Source of the DNA: Vigna angularis
Taxonomy: Eukaryota > Streptophyta > Magnoliopsida > Fabales > Fabaceae
DNA length: 64,000 nucleotides
Assembly (NCBI RefSeq): GCF_016808095.1
Contig: NC_068975.1
Location: 23,319,501-23,383,500, forward strand
Direction of reading: 5' to 3'
In this document: positions 34,946 to 45,372 of the stretch, piece by piece
Layout: every line of letters begins with the position of its first letter
Position numbering within the stretch: the stretch's first letter is position 1
Notes under the pieces: model-generated
Database searches by the model: none
Told to the model about the DNA's origin: nothing
The model's input: the letters and a program-made list of their open reading frames with translations, nothing else
Translations under genes and position numbers: made by a program

Positions 34946-37527
34946 ATGGCAGTGTGTGACGGAGAGAGAGTGCTGAGGTTGAAGCGGGAAACAATGGCAA
35001 TTCCCATGTTGAGGGCTGCAATGATATCTCATTCTCAATCTCAACAACTCATTCATTCCCTATCTGCTATCAATGAAACTGCTAAGAGGAGGAAAAGAGT
35101 GGTGTTCTCTTCTTCTTTTTCAGAACTTAACCCTTTAATTCGGTGAGCTACTATTCATTTTCTGATTCTTGATGTGTTTTTGAACCTTTCTAAAATATGT
35201 TTTTTGGTTTGATTTCTGTTTCTGAGATTGTAGGTCAGAAGTATCATTTTGTGTCGGGACTTGCCTCATTCCACATCCAAAAAAGGTTGTAGCAAATAGC
35301 AATCCAACTGAACTGAAACCCTTGAACATCAAGCCATTTCCATGCTTTGTTATTTATGAATAATAATAAAACATCATTGTAGACGCACACAACACATGTA
35401 CTCTTGGTTAACCAAGTGCTGGTCTTTGTTGCTAAAGGTTAACACAGGTGGGGAAGATGCTTTCTTTGTTAGCAACTATAATGGGGGAGTCATTGCTGTT
35501 GCTGATGGGGTCTCTGGGTATGCTACTTTCTTTTCTGGTTCTTGCACAGTGGAAGACTCGAAAACCAAAAAGAAAGAACCCCAAGAATATAGAAGCTTTA
35601 ATTTTGATAATCCTTTGTTTCGTTTAAATGGTGTTGTGTTTCTTCTTATTGAGATATTCTTTTTTGTGAAATGGAAAAACCTCTCTTAAATGGTACTTTT
35701 CTGTTATGTGTCGCAGTTGGGCTGAAGAGGACGTGGATCCTTCTTTGTTCCCTCGTGAATTGCTTGCTAATGCTTCCAATTTTATTGAAGACGAGGAGGT
35801 AGCATAGCACAAACACACTTTCTGTTGAGGAATTTGCTAAATTAGAATAATTTTGGTTATAAGTACATTCATTTGTGAATTTAATGCTTTTCTTATCATT
35901 TTCATTGGCATATCAATAACAATGCTTCTGTGCATGTAATGCTGTTTTCTAACAACTCAACACATGTTAAAATATTTATGAATTTAGGTGAACTATGATC
36001 CTCAAATTCTTATAAGGAAAGCACATGCTGCTACTTCCTCCACAGGCTCAGCTACTGTGTAAGTTTATCCTATTTTATCTGGATTTCCAATTTAGAGAAA
36101 AGTAATAAAACATTGACTTTCACGTTGGATGTTTCTTTCTACCATTAATTTCCTCATCTGTACTTTTGTCTGAGAAGCATCGTTGCTATGCTGGAGAAGA
36201 ATGGGACTCTGAGGATTGCTAATGTTGGGGATTGTGGATTAAAACTCATCCGTAATGGTAATATCACGTGCTATATTTCATCCAATCATAATATTTTCTA
36301 AAAGATGCAATGCAATTTGCTTAGTGTATTTTAATTTCTGGACCTATCTTTCTCCAGAACACTTAATTCCTTCTCCAATGATTTTCCTTATGTGCTTTTC
36401 TTCAGGCCACGTAGTTTTTTCTATTTCTCCCCAAGAGCACTACTTTGACTGTCCATTCCAACTAAGCTCTGAGAGAGCTGGCCAAACATACCTTGATGCA
36501 GCGGTACCATTTAACAATCCTTGCTAGTACTATTGTTTAACCTTTTTTTCCTCTTCCACTCTATCTGTTTTGACTCTTCAAACTGTGCAAGATTTAATTT
36601 TTTGTTTCATATGTCAAATGAAGAACTAAATTGGTATTGTTATGATGGTGTTTTGAGCTCACATGTCAGTCAAACTGTTGGTTTTGGAGGGCAGAGACAC
36701 CCCTTCATTAGTGTCCATGGGTGTAGTACCTTTATTGAGTCAGAATTTAATACACCGTTTTCCAAAGGGGACAGTCTCATTTTCCATTTGAGATAGATGT
36801 GGTTCTTCTGTTATATTTTTCTTTTACTAACCTCTGCAGGAAAACAGGTATGCAATGTTGAGTTGATGGAAGGAGACACAATTGTCATGGGATCCGATGG
36901 CCTTTTTGACAATGTTTTTGACCACGAAATTGTTCAAACAATTGTTAAATACAAAGATGTTGCAGAAACTGGTATAAATACTTGATTAACCTGAGGAATT
37001 TTGATGATATTGTGAGTTTCACTGATTTGAAATTTATGTTGTTACTAGCAAAGTCATTAGCTAACTTGGCAAGCAGTCATGCATTGGATTCAAATTTTGA
37101 TTCCCCCTATTCCTTGGAAGCCAGGTCTAGGGTAAGAAAAGATTATAATTGATTTCCTTTGCTTAACAATACATATTTTTTTTATATAGAAAATTATATG
37201 TTCCTTATAGCTTTCCATCATTTGATTCATTTTGGAAAATGACTTCTTGTGAGGGAAACCTGTTTCTCATTCTTGGAAAGAGTTGCAACCACTAACCAGG
37301 AAGTAACTATCTATTTTTGTTGTGTTTTTTCTTTACAACTTTCCAGGGTTTTAAGCCCCCCTTATGGAAGAAGATTCTTGGAATGAAGCTTACTGGTATG
37401 TCATAAAATCTTCTAAAACATACCTCTTTTTTCCCTTACAGATAGCTCACAGACCCCTTTTTTTTTTCTACCAGGTGGAAAGCTTGATGATATTACAGTA
37501 ATAGTTGGTCAGGTTGTGAGTTCATGA
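34946..37527 (+). CDS. PBCP: PP2C-family phosphatase, PBCP-like (photosystem II core phosphatase)
   Basis: Eleven exons, all in frame: 34946-35142, 35234-35285, 35438-35517, 35717-35798, 35988-36058, 36178-36257, 36406-36503, 36848-36971, 37049-37131, 37347-37395, 37475-37527. The protein has 322 residues. Metal-binding acidic residues are in GGEDA (E89, D90), VADGVSGW (D106), GSDGLFDN (D237) and GGKLDD (D310, D311); the STGSAT and NVGDCGLK motifs lie between. In Arabidopsis the closest gene I recall is At2g30170 (PBCP), a chloroplast Mn/Mg-dependent phosphatase that dephosphorylates photosystem II core proteins. The N-terminus, rich in Ser, Arg and Lys and poor in acidic residues after Met17, fits a transit peptide. 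A second in-frame ATG at 34994 (MAIPML) is an equally plausible start. The VSGW loop is typical of this small PP2C group. Confidence 0.94.
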
Positions 37528-38201
37528 GATTTGCTTGTTATGCATATGAAAGAAGACAATTTTTTTCATTGGATAATTTTTTTTCATAAACACTTGAAAG
37601 AAAGAAAGAAGAATTTCAGGTAAAATAAGTTTATTAATTTGAAATTTTAAGTGAAAGGCTGTTAGGCACATAAACGGAATATTAACATTCTCTGCCAACG
37701 AAAATTATTATACTGCTGTTAAAAGGCTGAGATCAAATGTATAAATTATTTAGTATTAAGATCAAAGCAATCTTTCTGTAAAGTAATACTTAAATGGAAT
37801 TTTCTTGCTGGTCGAAGACTTTTTTTGGATTGAGTTAATAAACTAAACAACAACATCAAACAAAAGTTAGTAAAGTTGTTTCAATAAAGCAAATTGAATG
37901 TAAAGTAACACGTCAAAAATAGATTATAAAATAATTTGGTTTATATGACTATGATCTTTTTGGTCAATTTTTGAAGTGGTCAAATATAGACGTAAATCTT
38001 CAAATCCATTTTACATGAGTTCAAGATTTGACTATGTCAAAAAAGGAAACGTGGGTAAATGTTTTGGATAATATTTGTTTAAAAGTAGTTTTTTCTGTTG
38101 GTGTTTGGAATTTTATTACAGGTTTGATTCTTTTCAAAAAAAATTTCTAAGAAAGAAAGTTAAGTTTACTGTTTGGTGTTTGGTGATGATAGTGAAGATG
38201 G

Positions 38202-38596
38202 TATATTTTTGGGTTAAATATGTTTTTGGTCCCTTAACTTTCAGTGAAAATTGAAATTAGTTTCTCTTCAAAACTTTGGACTAATTTAGTTCCCAAACTT
38301 TATAAATGTATGAATTTAGTCTTTTAACCAAATTTTGTTAACTTTATTTGATGTTTTAAAAGCATTTCTTAGTGAACATTGAATCAAAAATGTGTCAAAC
38401 GGTGTAAACAACTCAAATGCTATCATGAAACGCATTTGAAATATCAAATAAATCTAACAAAATTTAGTTAAAAGGATTAAATTCACATATTTTGAAAGTT
38501 TGGGAACTAAATTAGGCCAAAGTTTTAAAGAGAGAGACTAATTCCAATTTTCGCTAAAAGTTAAGGAAAAAAAAACATATTTAACCCTATATTTTT
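38202..38596. mobile_element. 377-bp Mutator-type foldback MITE with perfect 9-bp duplication
   Basis: The element is 38211-38587, flanked by TATATTTTT at 38202-38210 and 38588-38596. It starts GGGTTAAATATG and ends CATATTTAACCC. Arms of about 170 bp are inverted copies (TTTGGTCCCTTAACTTTC, CTAATTTAGTTCCCAAACTT and their complements), leaving almost no loop. This end sequence is shared with the Pack-MULE at 40769. Non-coding. Confidence 0.93.
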
Positions 38597-38599
38597 TCT

Positions 38600-40040
38600 G
38601 GATTTTCTGATAAAATATTGAATATATCTTTGCAGTACAACCAAAACCAATTGTTTTACTAATTAGGTTTGAACAGGGGATCACAGTGAAATGATATGGT
38701 TCACACGAATTAGTTTAATTAAAAATGACACGATTCTATTTGGCTTACTCTCCTGTTATTGGATCAAGTTATTTAAAAATGTTTTAATTTTTTAATTTAT
38801 TATTATATTTATTATAGTACAATAGAATAAATTGATTGGACTCATTATTTAATAACAGGAATAGAATTAAACATCTATTTTATTATATATTATTTATTAT
38901 TATAAAGATAATAATTAAAAGTTAAAGTGGCAACTTGATAAATAAATAAATTAAATATTAAATTATTTAAACATTGTTGAATATCATTCTAATATTTAAA
39001 AAGATGAAATTATCAATCTGCATAATTAGAAGTAGTATATAATTAAAATATAAATTTTGTAAAAAAATATAAAGAAATTAATAAAAAATTATTCTTGGTG
39101 ACTGGATTAATTCACTTTCAATCTAATTCGAATTTGTTTAATTTCTAAATTAAATTTAACTTATATTTAAAAGAATTTATATTTCTTTTAACCTAACCTC
39201 TTTAAGGAAAAAAAATACATATTTATTTTTTTGTTAGAAAATTAAATATAAATTGAAATTCTCATATTAAATAAATTACATTAGTTAGATCAAGAGCAAC
39301 AATACACGTCTTTGTTTGCCTCAACAACAAATTGTTTTAGTCCAAGAGGGTAAATTATGAACACATCTTTCATTTTTGTGTAATGTAGTTTGATACAGTA
39401 TATGTTTTTAGTATTGTCTCTTTTTTGTTCATTATTGGGTAATTTTAACTTATCATATAGGAAATTTCATGTGGTAATGTTGCTTTTGATTTTGGAATCA
39501 AGAACAATACACTTTGATGCTTATAATCAGTATTAATCAAAATATGGAACCACTACAAAAGAATTTGATAGATTACACTTATAACATTTATAAAATTATT
39601 TTTAAAGTCTAATTCAAATATCAGAAAAGCTTATTGAAAAATCTGTTTTTATTATAAGATTTTTAAATAATTATAATTTTACCCTTTTATAAATTTATTC
39701 ACTTGGTAGATATACCCAAGCTTCTGAATAATATTTAACACATTAAATCTCTTTATAACTCTACCCACAAAATTTATAGTTATACATAATTTCTTCTGAC
39801 ATTTTTGCTTAAGCTTCCAAGGTGTGAATTATAATATCCTTTAATTTATGTAATATTCTATTCTATTCTTTTAATTAAGTTTTCTTTTGCCCCACGTGTT
39901 TTATTATATGATGATTTAAACTTTTTTAATCTTAAATTTCAATTTTTAAATATACAAAAAAATATATTAAATTAAAATTCATATATTCATAAAATATTAT
40001 AAAATACATTTTAGCTTTATAAAATAAAATAACATTGTAC
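38600..40040. other. AT-rich intergenic region
   Basis: No gene or clear element is seen between the MITE and the foldback element. Poly-A/T-rich sequence. Confidence 0.5.
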
Positions 40041-41524
40041 CAATCAGCCGTAAACAGAACAATCGACATTCAGTACTTGCAGACCGAACGGTTAAGAGGA
40101 AAATCAAACATCTAGTTTGTAATGAAATAAAACCTAATCATAGACAACTTAGGACAAAGTGTAATTGCTACCAATTGGATCGTGATTGAACCACCTTTAA
40201 TAAAAGACTCACTCTGAAATTTATAAATACAAGTTTAAAGTAAAGAGATAAATGATTGCATTTAATATCTGAACTATCAAACTCGGATGGACACTAAAAT
40301 GTTTCGTAGTGTAGGATCGAGGTCAATTCCTACAAGCAATATCATAAATCAAAGTATCCAAACGATATCCTTTGCTCCAAATCTGTTGTAACCATTTGTC
40401 CAAGACTCCTTAGAGGGTATTTGAACAAGACTTTAGTATTGGAGCATCTTTTGTAACTGTCCTTCAAGTGGTCTTGGACGAATGACTATATTGAATCTGG
40501 AGCGAAGAAAAACCTTTGAATACTTTGGACTTTGACATTGCTTATGGGAGTTGATTTTAACCCTACATTCTGAAACATTTAAACACTCACTCGAGTTCGA
40601 TAGTTCGGATATTATATTCGTATTAAATGTAATCACTTATCTCTTTACTTGAAACTTGTATTTATAGATTTTAAAGTGAGTCTTTGATCAATAACAACCT
40701 AATCACTATTCAATCAGTAATAATTACACTTTATCTTAAATTGTTTATGATTAGAGTTAATCTCATTAGGGTTAAATATGTTTTTAGTCCCTAAACTATC
40801 AAGCGAATTTGTTTTTAGTCCCTCTTTCAAACTAAGCTACATTTTGATCCTTCTCCTTAAAGAAACCATAATTTTTGTCCTCTAAACCCAACATCGTTAA
40901 AAGAAGACCAAGGTGACTAACGGTGGAGTTGCACGATTTTTTTTTCTGACATTGAGTCAGTCTTTCTCAGCTTTTCTCCCTCCCTCCCCCTCGTCTCCTT
41001 CCTTCCATCTTCCACTCCCTCCATCATCTTCTCCAAATCCTTCAAACAAAGAAATCCATCACCACCACCCACCTAGCATCCCTATTCTATTTACACATGA
41101 AAATCTAACATTTTTTATGCTCTGATGATCTCTTCAATATTTATGCTTTATTGGTCATTCTTATCAAATTGAAGAATAAACTGTCGCGAGTTTCCGTTAA
41201 TGTCAGATACAACAACATTTGTTTTACAATCACTTGTAGGGAAAGTGAACGTTTACTCTTATATTGACTAATCACTTTCCAGTTTTTAGTCAGAACTTTG
41301 AAAATAAAAACTAGAAAAGATGCGCCTATCTTTTGTTTTCCCTTAATCCTAAGAGGACAGTGTTTATCGAAACCAACAGGCCTATATATTTTTGCCAAAG
41401 AAATTATGACTAAGAGCTTGTTTCGTGAGATGTTGAACATGAATATTACTTTTAAAATTAGTTTATTTCGTGGATTTGGTGAAGCTTATTCTGAGATGAT
41501 GGTAAAGTACACCTGTATTTGCAG

Positions 41525-42094
41525 GTCACTGGGGAGTTGTTAGATAACTTAACAAGCTGGGATGCATTGCGTGCTGCTTTACCTGTTGGTACAGTTAGTG
41601 GAGCACCGAAGGTCAATTTTAGAACCCTTGCTAATGTAGTTTTTGTCCATCATACGACAGGCACTCACATTCAGTTCTGATATTACGTGTGCTTAAAAAA
41701 TAGAGTTAATTGGGAGGTAGTTATAGCTGAACATTATGTAAATGATTGGATTGTTATAAAACAAGTAAAAGTAATGGAGTTGATTGATGAGTTGGAAGTG
41801 GCAAGACGAGGGCCATATAACGGGGGATTTGGAGGCATATTTTTTAATGGCGATATGGACATAGCCCTTGCACTGAGAACCATAGTTTTCCGTACTAATG
41901 CTCGTTATGATACGATGTACTCGTACAAGGATCATATGAACAAACGTAGAGAATGGGTTGCCCACCTCCAAGCTGGGGCGGGAATCGTAGCTGACAGTGA
42001 TCTAGCTGATGAGCAGAGAGAGTGCGAGAATAAAGTTGCAGCCCTTGCTCGTGCCATCGATCTTGCAGAATCTTCTTTAGTTAACAAACAATAA
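41525..42094 (+). pseudogene. captured 3' end of anthranilate synthase alpha subunit (ASA/TrpE)
   Basis: Exon 41525-41611 (29 codons, [16 protein letters not shown]) follows a TTTGCAG intron end. An intron follows (41612-41764), then 41765-42094 (VKVMELIDELE..QRECENK..) ending in a stop. These are the last two exons of chloroplast anthranilate synthase, with RRGPYNGGFGGI and LQAGAGIVADSD, catalytic-domain motifs of chorismate-using enzymes. The full family protein is about 570 residues, so about 80% is missing. The presence of an intron shows capture from genomic DNA. The second exon's acceptor is AA instead of AG (41763-41764), so normal splicing is lost, while the reading frame of the last exon stays open. 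Confidence 0.92.
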
Positions 42095-42107
42095 TTTCAG
42101 TGTGTTT

Positions 42108-42287
42108 ATCATACACGTGGCGGAGGAGGCTGACAAGTTCATCAAGCACCCCTTCTTCCGGAAAATGGCGCACGTGCAAGACCGCAGCTACCCCGACCAT
42201 CACCACATCGCTAACCTCGTTAGCAAAGATGCCTATGCCCACACACCCCGTCTTGAAACAAAAGCGATTTCACTTCTTTCATTTTGA
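42108..42287 (+). pseudogene. second captured coding-like fragment, unidentified
   Basis: After the anthranilate synthase stop the sequence becomes GC-rich for about 180 bp. It reads HVAEEADKFIKHPFF..DRSYPDHHHIANLVSKDAY in one frame, preceded by ATTTCAG, which could be an old intron end. The composition and low-repeat protein look like real coding DNA from another host gene. I do not recognise the family. Confidence 0.5.
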
Positions 42288-42774
42288 GTCGAGGAACAAA
42301 ATAGGGATGTTGGGTGGGGAGGTTGGGTTGAGAGAGGTAGAGATGGTGATTGCGGTGGCAGTGATGGATTTCTTTGTTTAGAGGATTTGGAGAAGATGAT
42401 TGAGGATTTGGTGAAGATGATGGAGGGAGTGGAAGATGGAAGGAAGGAGATGAAGGAGAGGGAGGGAGGGAGAAAAGCTGAGAAAGACTGACTCAATGTC
42501 AGAAAAAAAAAATCGTGCAACTCCACCGTGAGCCACCTTAGCCTTTCTTTATCATCGTTGGGTTTGGAGGACAAAAATTATGATTTCTTTAAGGAGAAGG
42601 ATCAAAATGTAGCTTAATTTAAAGGAGAAACTAAAAACAAATTCGCTTGATAATTTAAGAACTAAAAACATATTTAGCCCATCTCATTATAAACTGAACA
42701 CTTAATTCTTCTCCTAACCCTTCAATATGTAAGTATTGAATATCGAACATCTAGTATGTAATCTACCGGATAGT

Positions 42775-44008
42775 CATTTAATACAAACATCATACAAAAT
42801 GATACAAATATTTCTTACCCTCCCTCGTATATATTTTGTGTACTTATCAAACAAAAACTGTATGTGGAATTAGATTTGAGTAGAATTTAGTTTTATTCTT
42901 TTCAAACAAAATTTATAATTATTCATTTAATCGCAATACAAATAAATACTAGGAAGGGATAAGCCTGTCACATCTTTATATACCATACAAGTGGTTTCAA
43001 ATTGTAGGGCACAAGCTGCGTCGTCACTTTATTTTTTCCTTTTACAATTTCTTTTTGAGAGACACTTTTGTTAAAAATACCATCAAACACAAACATCAAA
43101 TATCTTCTTTCACTAAAATTTTAATTCCTCATTCTACAAGAAAATCTTCTTTTTCACTAAACTCAATTATGTGATCTAAAACTACATATTCTGAACTAGA
43201 TTGACGAAAATGTACGTGTTTTTTTTTCTTCTATAAAAAGTAATTTAATTAGGTTACATTGTAATATTGGTCTCTCTTTAAGCTTTTATTATTTGTGATT
43301 TCGGTCTCCCGATTTTAAATTAATTTTTTTTAAATAATTCGTAGTTTTGGCCTAATTATCAATTTTATATATGTTTCCCTCTTTGTTTAGAAAGAAAAAA
43401 ATATGTATTATTTTTATTTAATTCATTTTTTTTTGGTGAGAATTTAATAACCAAAAAAAAACTACGATAGCGAAAAACTACATATCACACAGCGTAAAAC
43501 TACGATAGAAGTCGCGTACTTTATAATATTTTAAAGTTCTAAATGATAAATATTTTATTAAAGTTCTAAAAACTAGGTAAAAAATAGAGTTTTACTTTTT
43601 TGTTAGAATAACATACAATTTGTTTTTCATACATAGGTATATAAGTGTGAGATATTTTTGGAGAATTAATGTGGTGGGCAATTGTGAGGTTCGGCCTCTT
43701 TATCTCAAATCAATTGCTTTGCACACCTACCAACATAGTGCTGTCAATAATGCATTTCATCTCACTTTCTATTTAAAACTATTTTAAATATTATTCATTA
43801 ATATTAAACAATAAATAAAATGTTATCTATTTTTCATTAATGAAGAATAATACGTTGGATACAAAACATTATTTTCTCATTATCTTAATTATTGATATTT
43901 TACTTTATTAATTTTGTTTAGATGTTTCATATTTCCTTAAGTTTATCAATTTTTTAAAATATATATAATAAGAGTATGAAATGAAATATTAAAGTGAGTT
44001 AATATGAT
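42775..44008. other. intergenic, no gene seen
   Basis: AT-rich sequence. Nothing beyond short homopolymers is supported. Confidence 0.5.
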
Positions 44009-45010
44009 TTATCATTACTGCATAAAAAGTTTATGACGTTTGTTATTTTCTACATTCAACATTCAATCTAGATCCAATATTTTATTGGGAGACGTCAATT
44101 TTGACGTCGAATCCCCTTTTTCAAACGTCAATTTTATTGTTGGACTCCTCCTAAAGCGACTTCCATTTTTTAAAAAAAAATTAATTTGTTTTTACTATAT
44201 TACCATACCTGAAATACAAAAAACGACTCCAACATATCACAAAATTTTATATACTATGAATTTCAAGCAATGGAGATTGGGCACTCAATGTCGTCGTCGA
44301 GATACGTCAACTCATGCAAAAAACTACATTATAAGCCAAAATTAATCGGTGCAAACGAAATTTAATCAGTGCAAATGAAATTTAATCTGTGCAAATGAAA
44401 TTTAATCTGTGCAAACTAAAGTTAATCAATGTAAAATAAATTAATTCGAAGAAAATCAATCAAACATACTTTGCAGCAACAATGGAGAACGCGAACAAAA
44501 CGAAAACTCAAACAAAAATGGGAAATAAAATGAAGCTCGCTGAGCTTTTGGGGTTTAAAAGGACATTTGACGTCGGCTCCCCTCCACTACCGACGTCTAA
44601 TTGCTAAAAAAATCCATTTTGGCGTATTGTCGCAACTTATTGACGTCTGTGGAAGGGGATCTGAAATCTAATGTGTATTAGACATCGGTCCCTTCTATGT
44701 TTGATGTTTAATGTCTAAAAAAGTGACATTTCAATGCTGATTTTGTAGTTTCTGACCGAGGATTTGATGTCTGGTTTGGGAGAATCGACGTTTATGCCGT
44801 AAAAAAATTAATATTAGTGCTTAAAATGTGATATTTTCGAACTTTTTTAACGTCCGTGGAGGGGAAGCCGACGTCTGATTTGAGTTAGACGTCGGAAGCC
44901 GGTAACCGACGTTTAAAGACAATAAAACAGTGACTTTTCAGTTTTGTATCAGATCATTTGACATTTGATCCGGAGAACTCGGTTAACCGACTTCTATAAT
45001 TAGGTTTTAT
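44009..45010. mobile_element. GACGTC-rich element, probably non-autonomous CACTA-like
   Basis: Many direct and inverted copies of GACGTC/ACGTCG words sit near both ends (for example about 44090-44130, 44570-44600, 44860-44920), often as short palindromic pairs with CCCCTCC between. This resembles the subterminal repeats of small CACTA elements. A 20-bp tandem repeat lies inside. The terminal bases and target duplication could not be fixed, so the superfamily is a guess. Confidence 0.5.
44339..44440. repeat. 20-bp tandem repeat, about 5 copies
   Basis: The unit is approximately AAATTTAATCTGTGCAAATG, repeated with substitutions (CGG, CAG, CTG, CTG, CAA in the centre). It lies inside the GACGTC-rich element. 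Confidence 0.85.
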
Positions 45011-45154
45011 TTATAAAATTGTCACCAGTCATTTTTTACCTTAAATTTTATTTTGTTAAATGTTAAATACGTCACATTAAACATTATTTCAACACTAATG
45101 TATATAAGTAATTTGATCACGAATTTCAGTAAAAGTAAATAGTTTAACTTTTTT

Positions 45155-45372
45155 TTTAAGTAAAACATTTTATAATTGAATTTGACTTATCATTGATAAG
45201 TTATTCGACAGACTAACATATATAATTTAACTTATTTTTTTTAAGTAAAACATTTTATAATTTAATTTGACTTATCATTTATTTGACAAACTAACAAATA
45301 TAAAACATTTTATAATTTAATTTGACTTATCATTTGATAAGTTATTCAACAGACTAACATATATAATTTATC
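45155..45372. repeat. imperfect tandem repeat, 3 copies
   Basis: Three copies of AACATTTTATAATTKAATTTGACTTATCATT, each followed by ..GACARACTAACA.ATATA, at about 45158, 45243 and 45299. Unit lengths differ (about 85 and 57 bp), so an indel separates the copies. Confidence 0.75.

Larger units (their letters stand above)
40760..42689. mobile_element. Pack-MULE, 1912 bp, carrying anthranilate synthase and other gene fragments
   Basis: The element is 40769-42680, with perfect 9-bp duplications ATCTCATTA at 40760-40768 and 42681-42689. The ends are GGGTTAAATATG and CATATTTAGCCC. Long terminal inverted repeats (about 320 bp left, 390 bp right) share AAACAAATTCGCTTG, ACATTTTGATCC, CTGACATTGAGTCAGTC and CTTCTCCAAATCC. 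The interior (about 41092-42290) has no transposase; it holds exons of a host anthranilate synthase alpha gene and a second coding-like fragment. That fits the definition of a Pack-MULE. Confidence 0.92.
40041..42772. mobile_element. foldback element, right arm split by a Pack-MULE
   Basis: The left arm, about 40041-40430, is the reverse complement of 40446-40768 continued at 42690-42772. Paired landmarks are TATAAATACAAGTTT and its complement near 40220/40660, AGTCTTGGACAAATGG near the centre, and GACATTCAGTACTTGC (about 40066) with its diverged complement beyond the Pack-MULE. The outer arm matches only when the segment 40769-42689 is removed, so the Pack-MULE is younger. The loop is under 20 bp. 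Its own target duplication was not found. Similarity between arms is roughly 75-85%. Confidence 0.82.

Noticed and set aside
44339..44440. Possible CRISPR-like array
   Set aside because: The 20-bp units are contiguous with no spacers, so it is a simple tandem repeat; the host is a plant.
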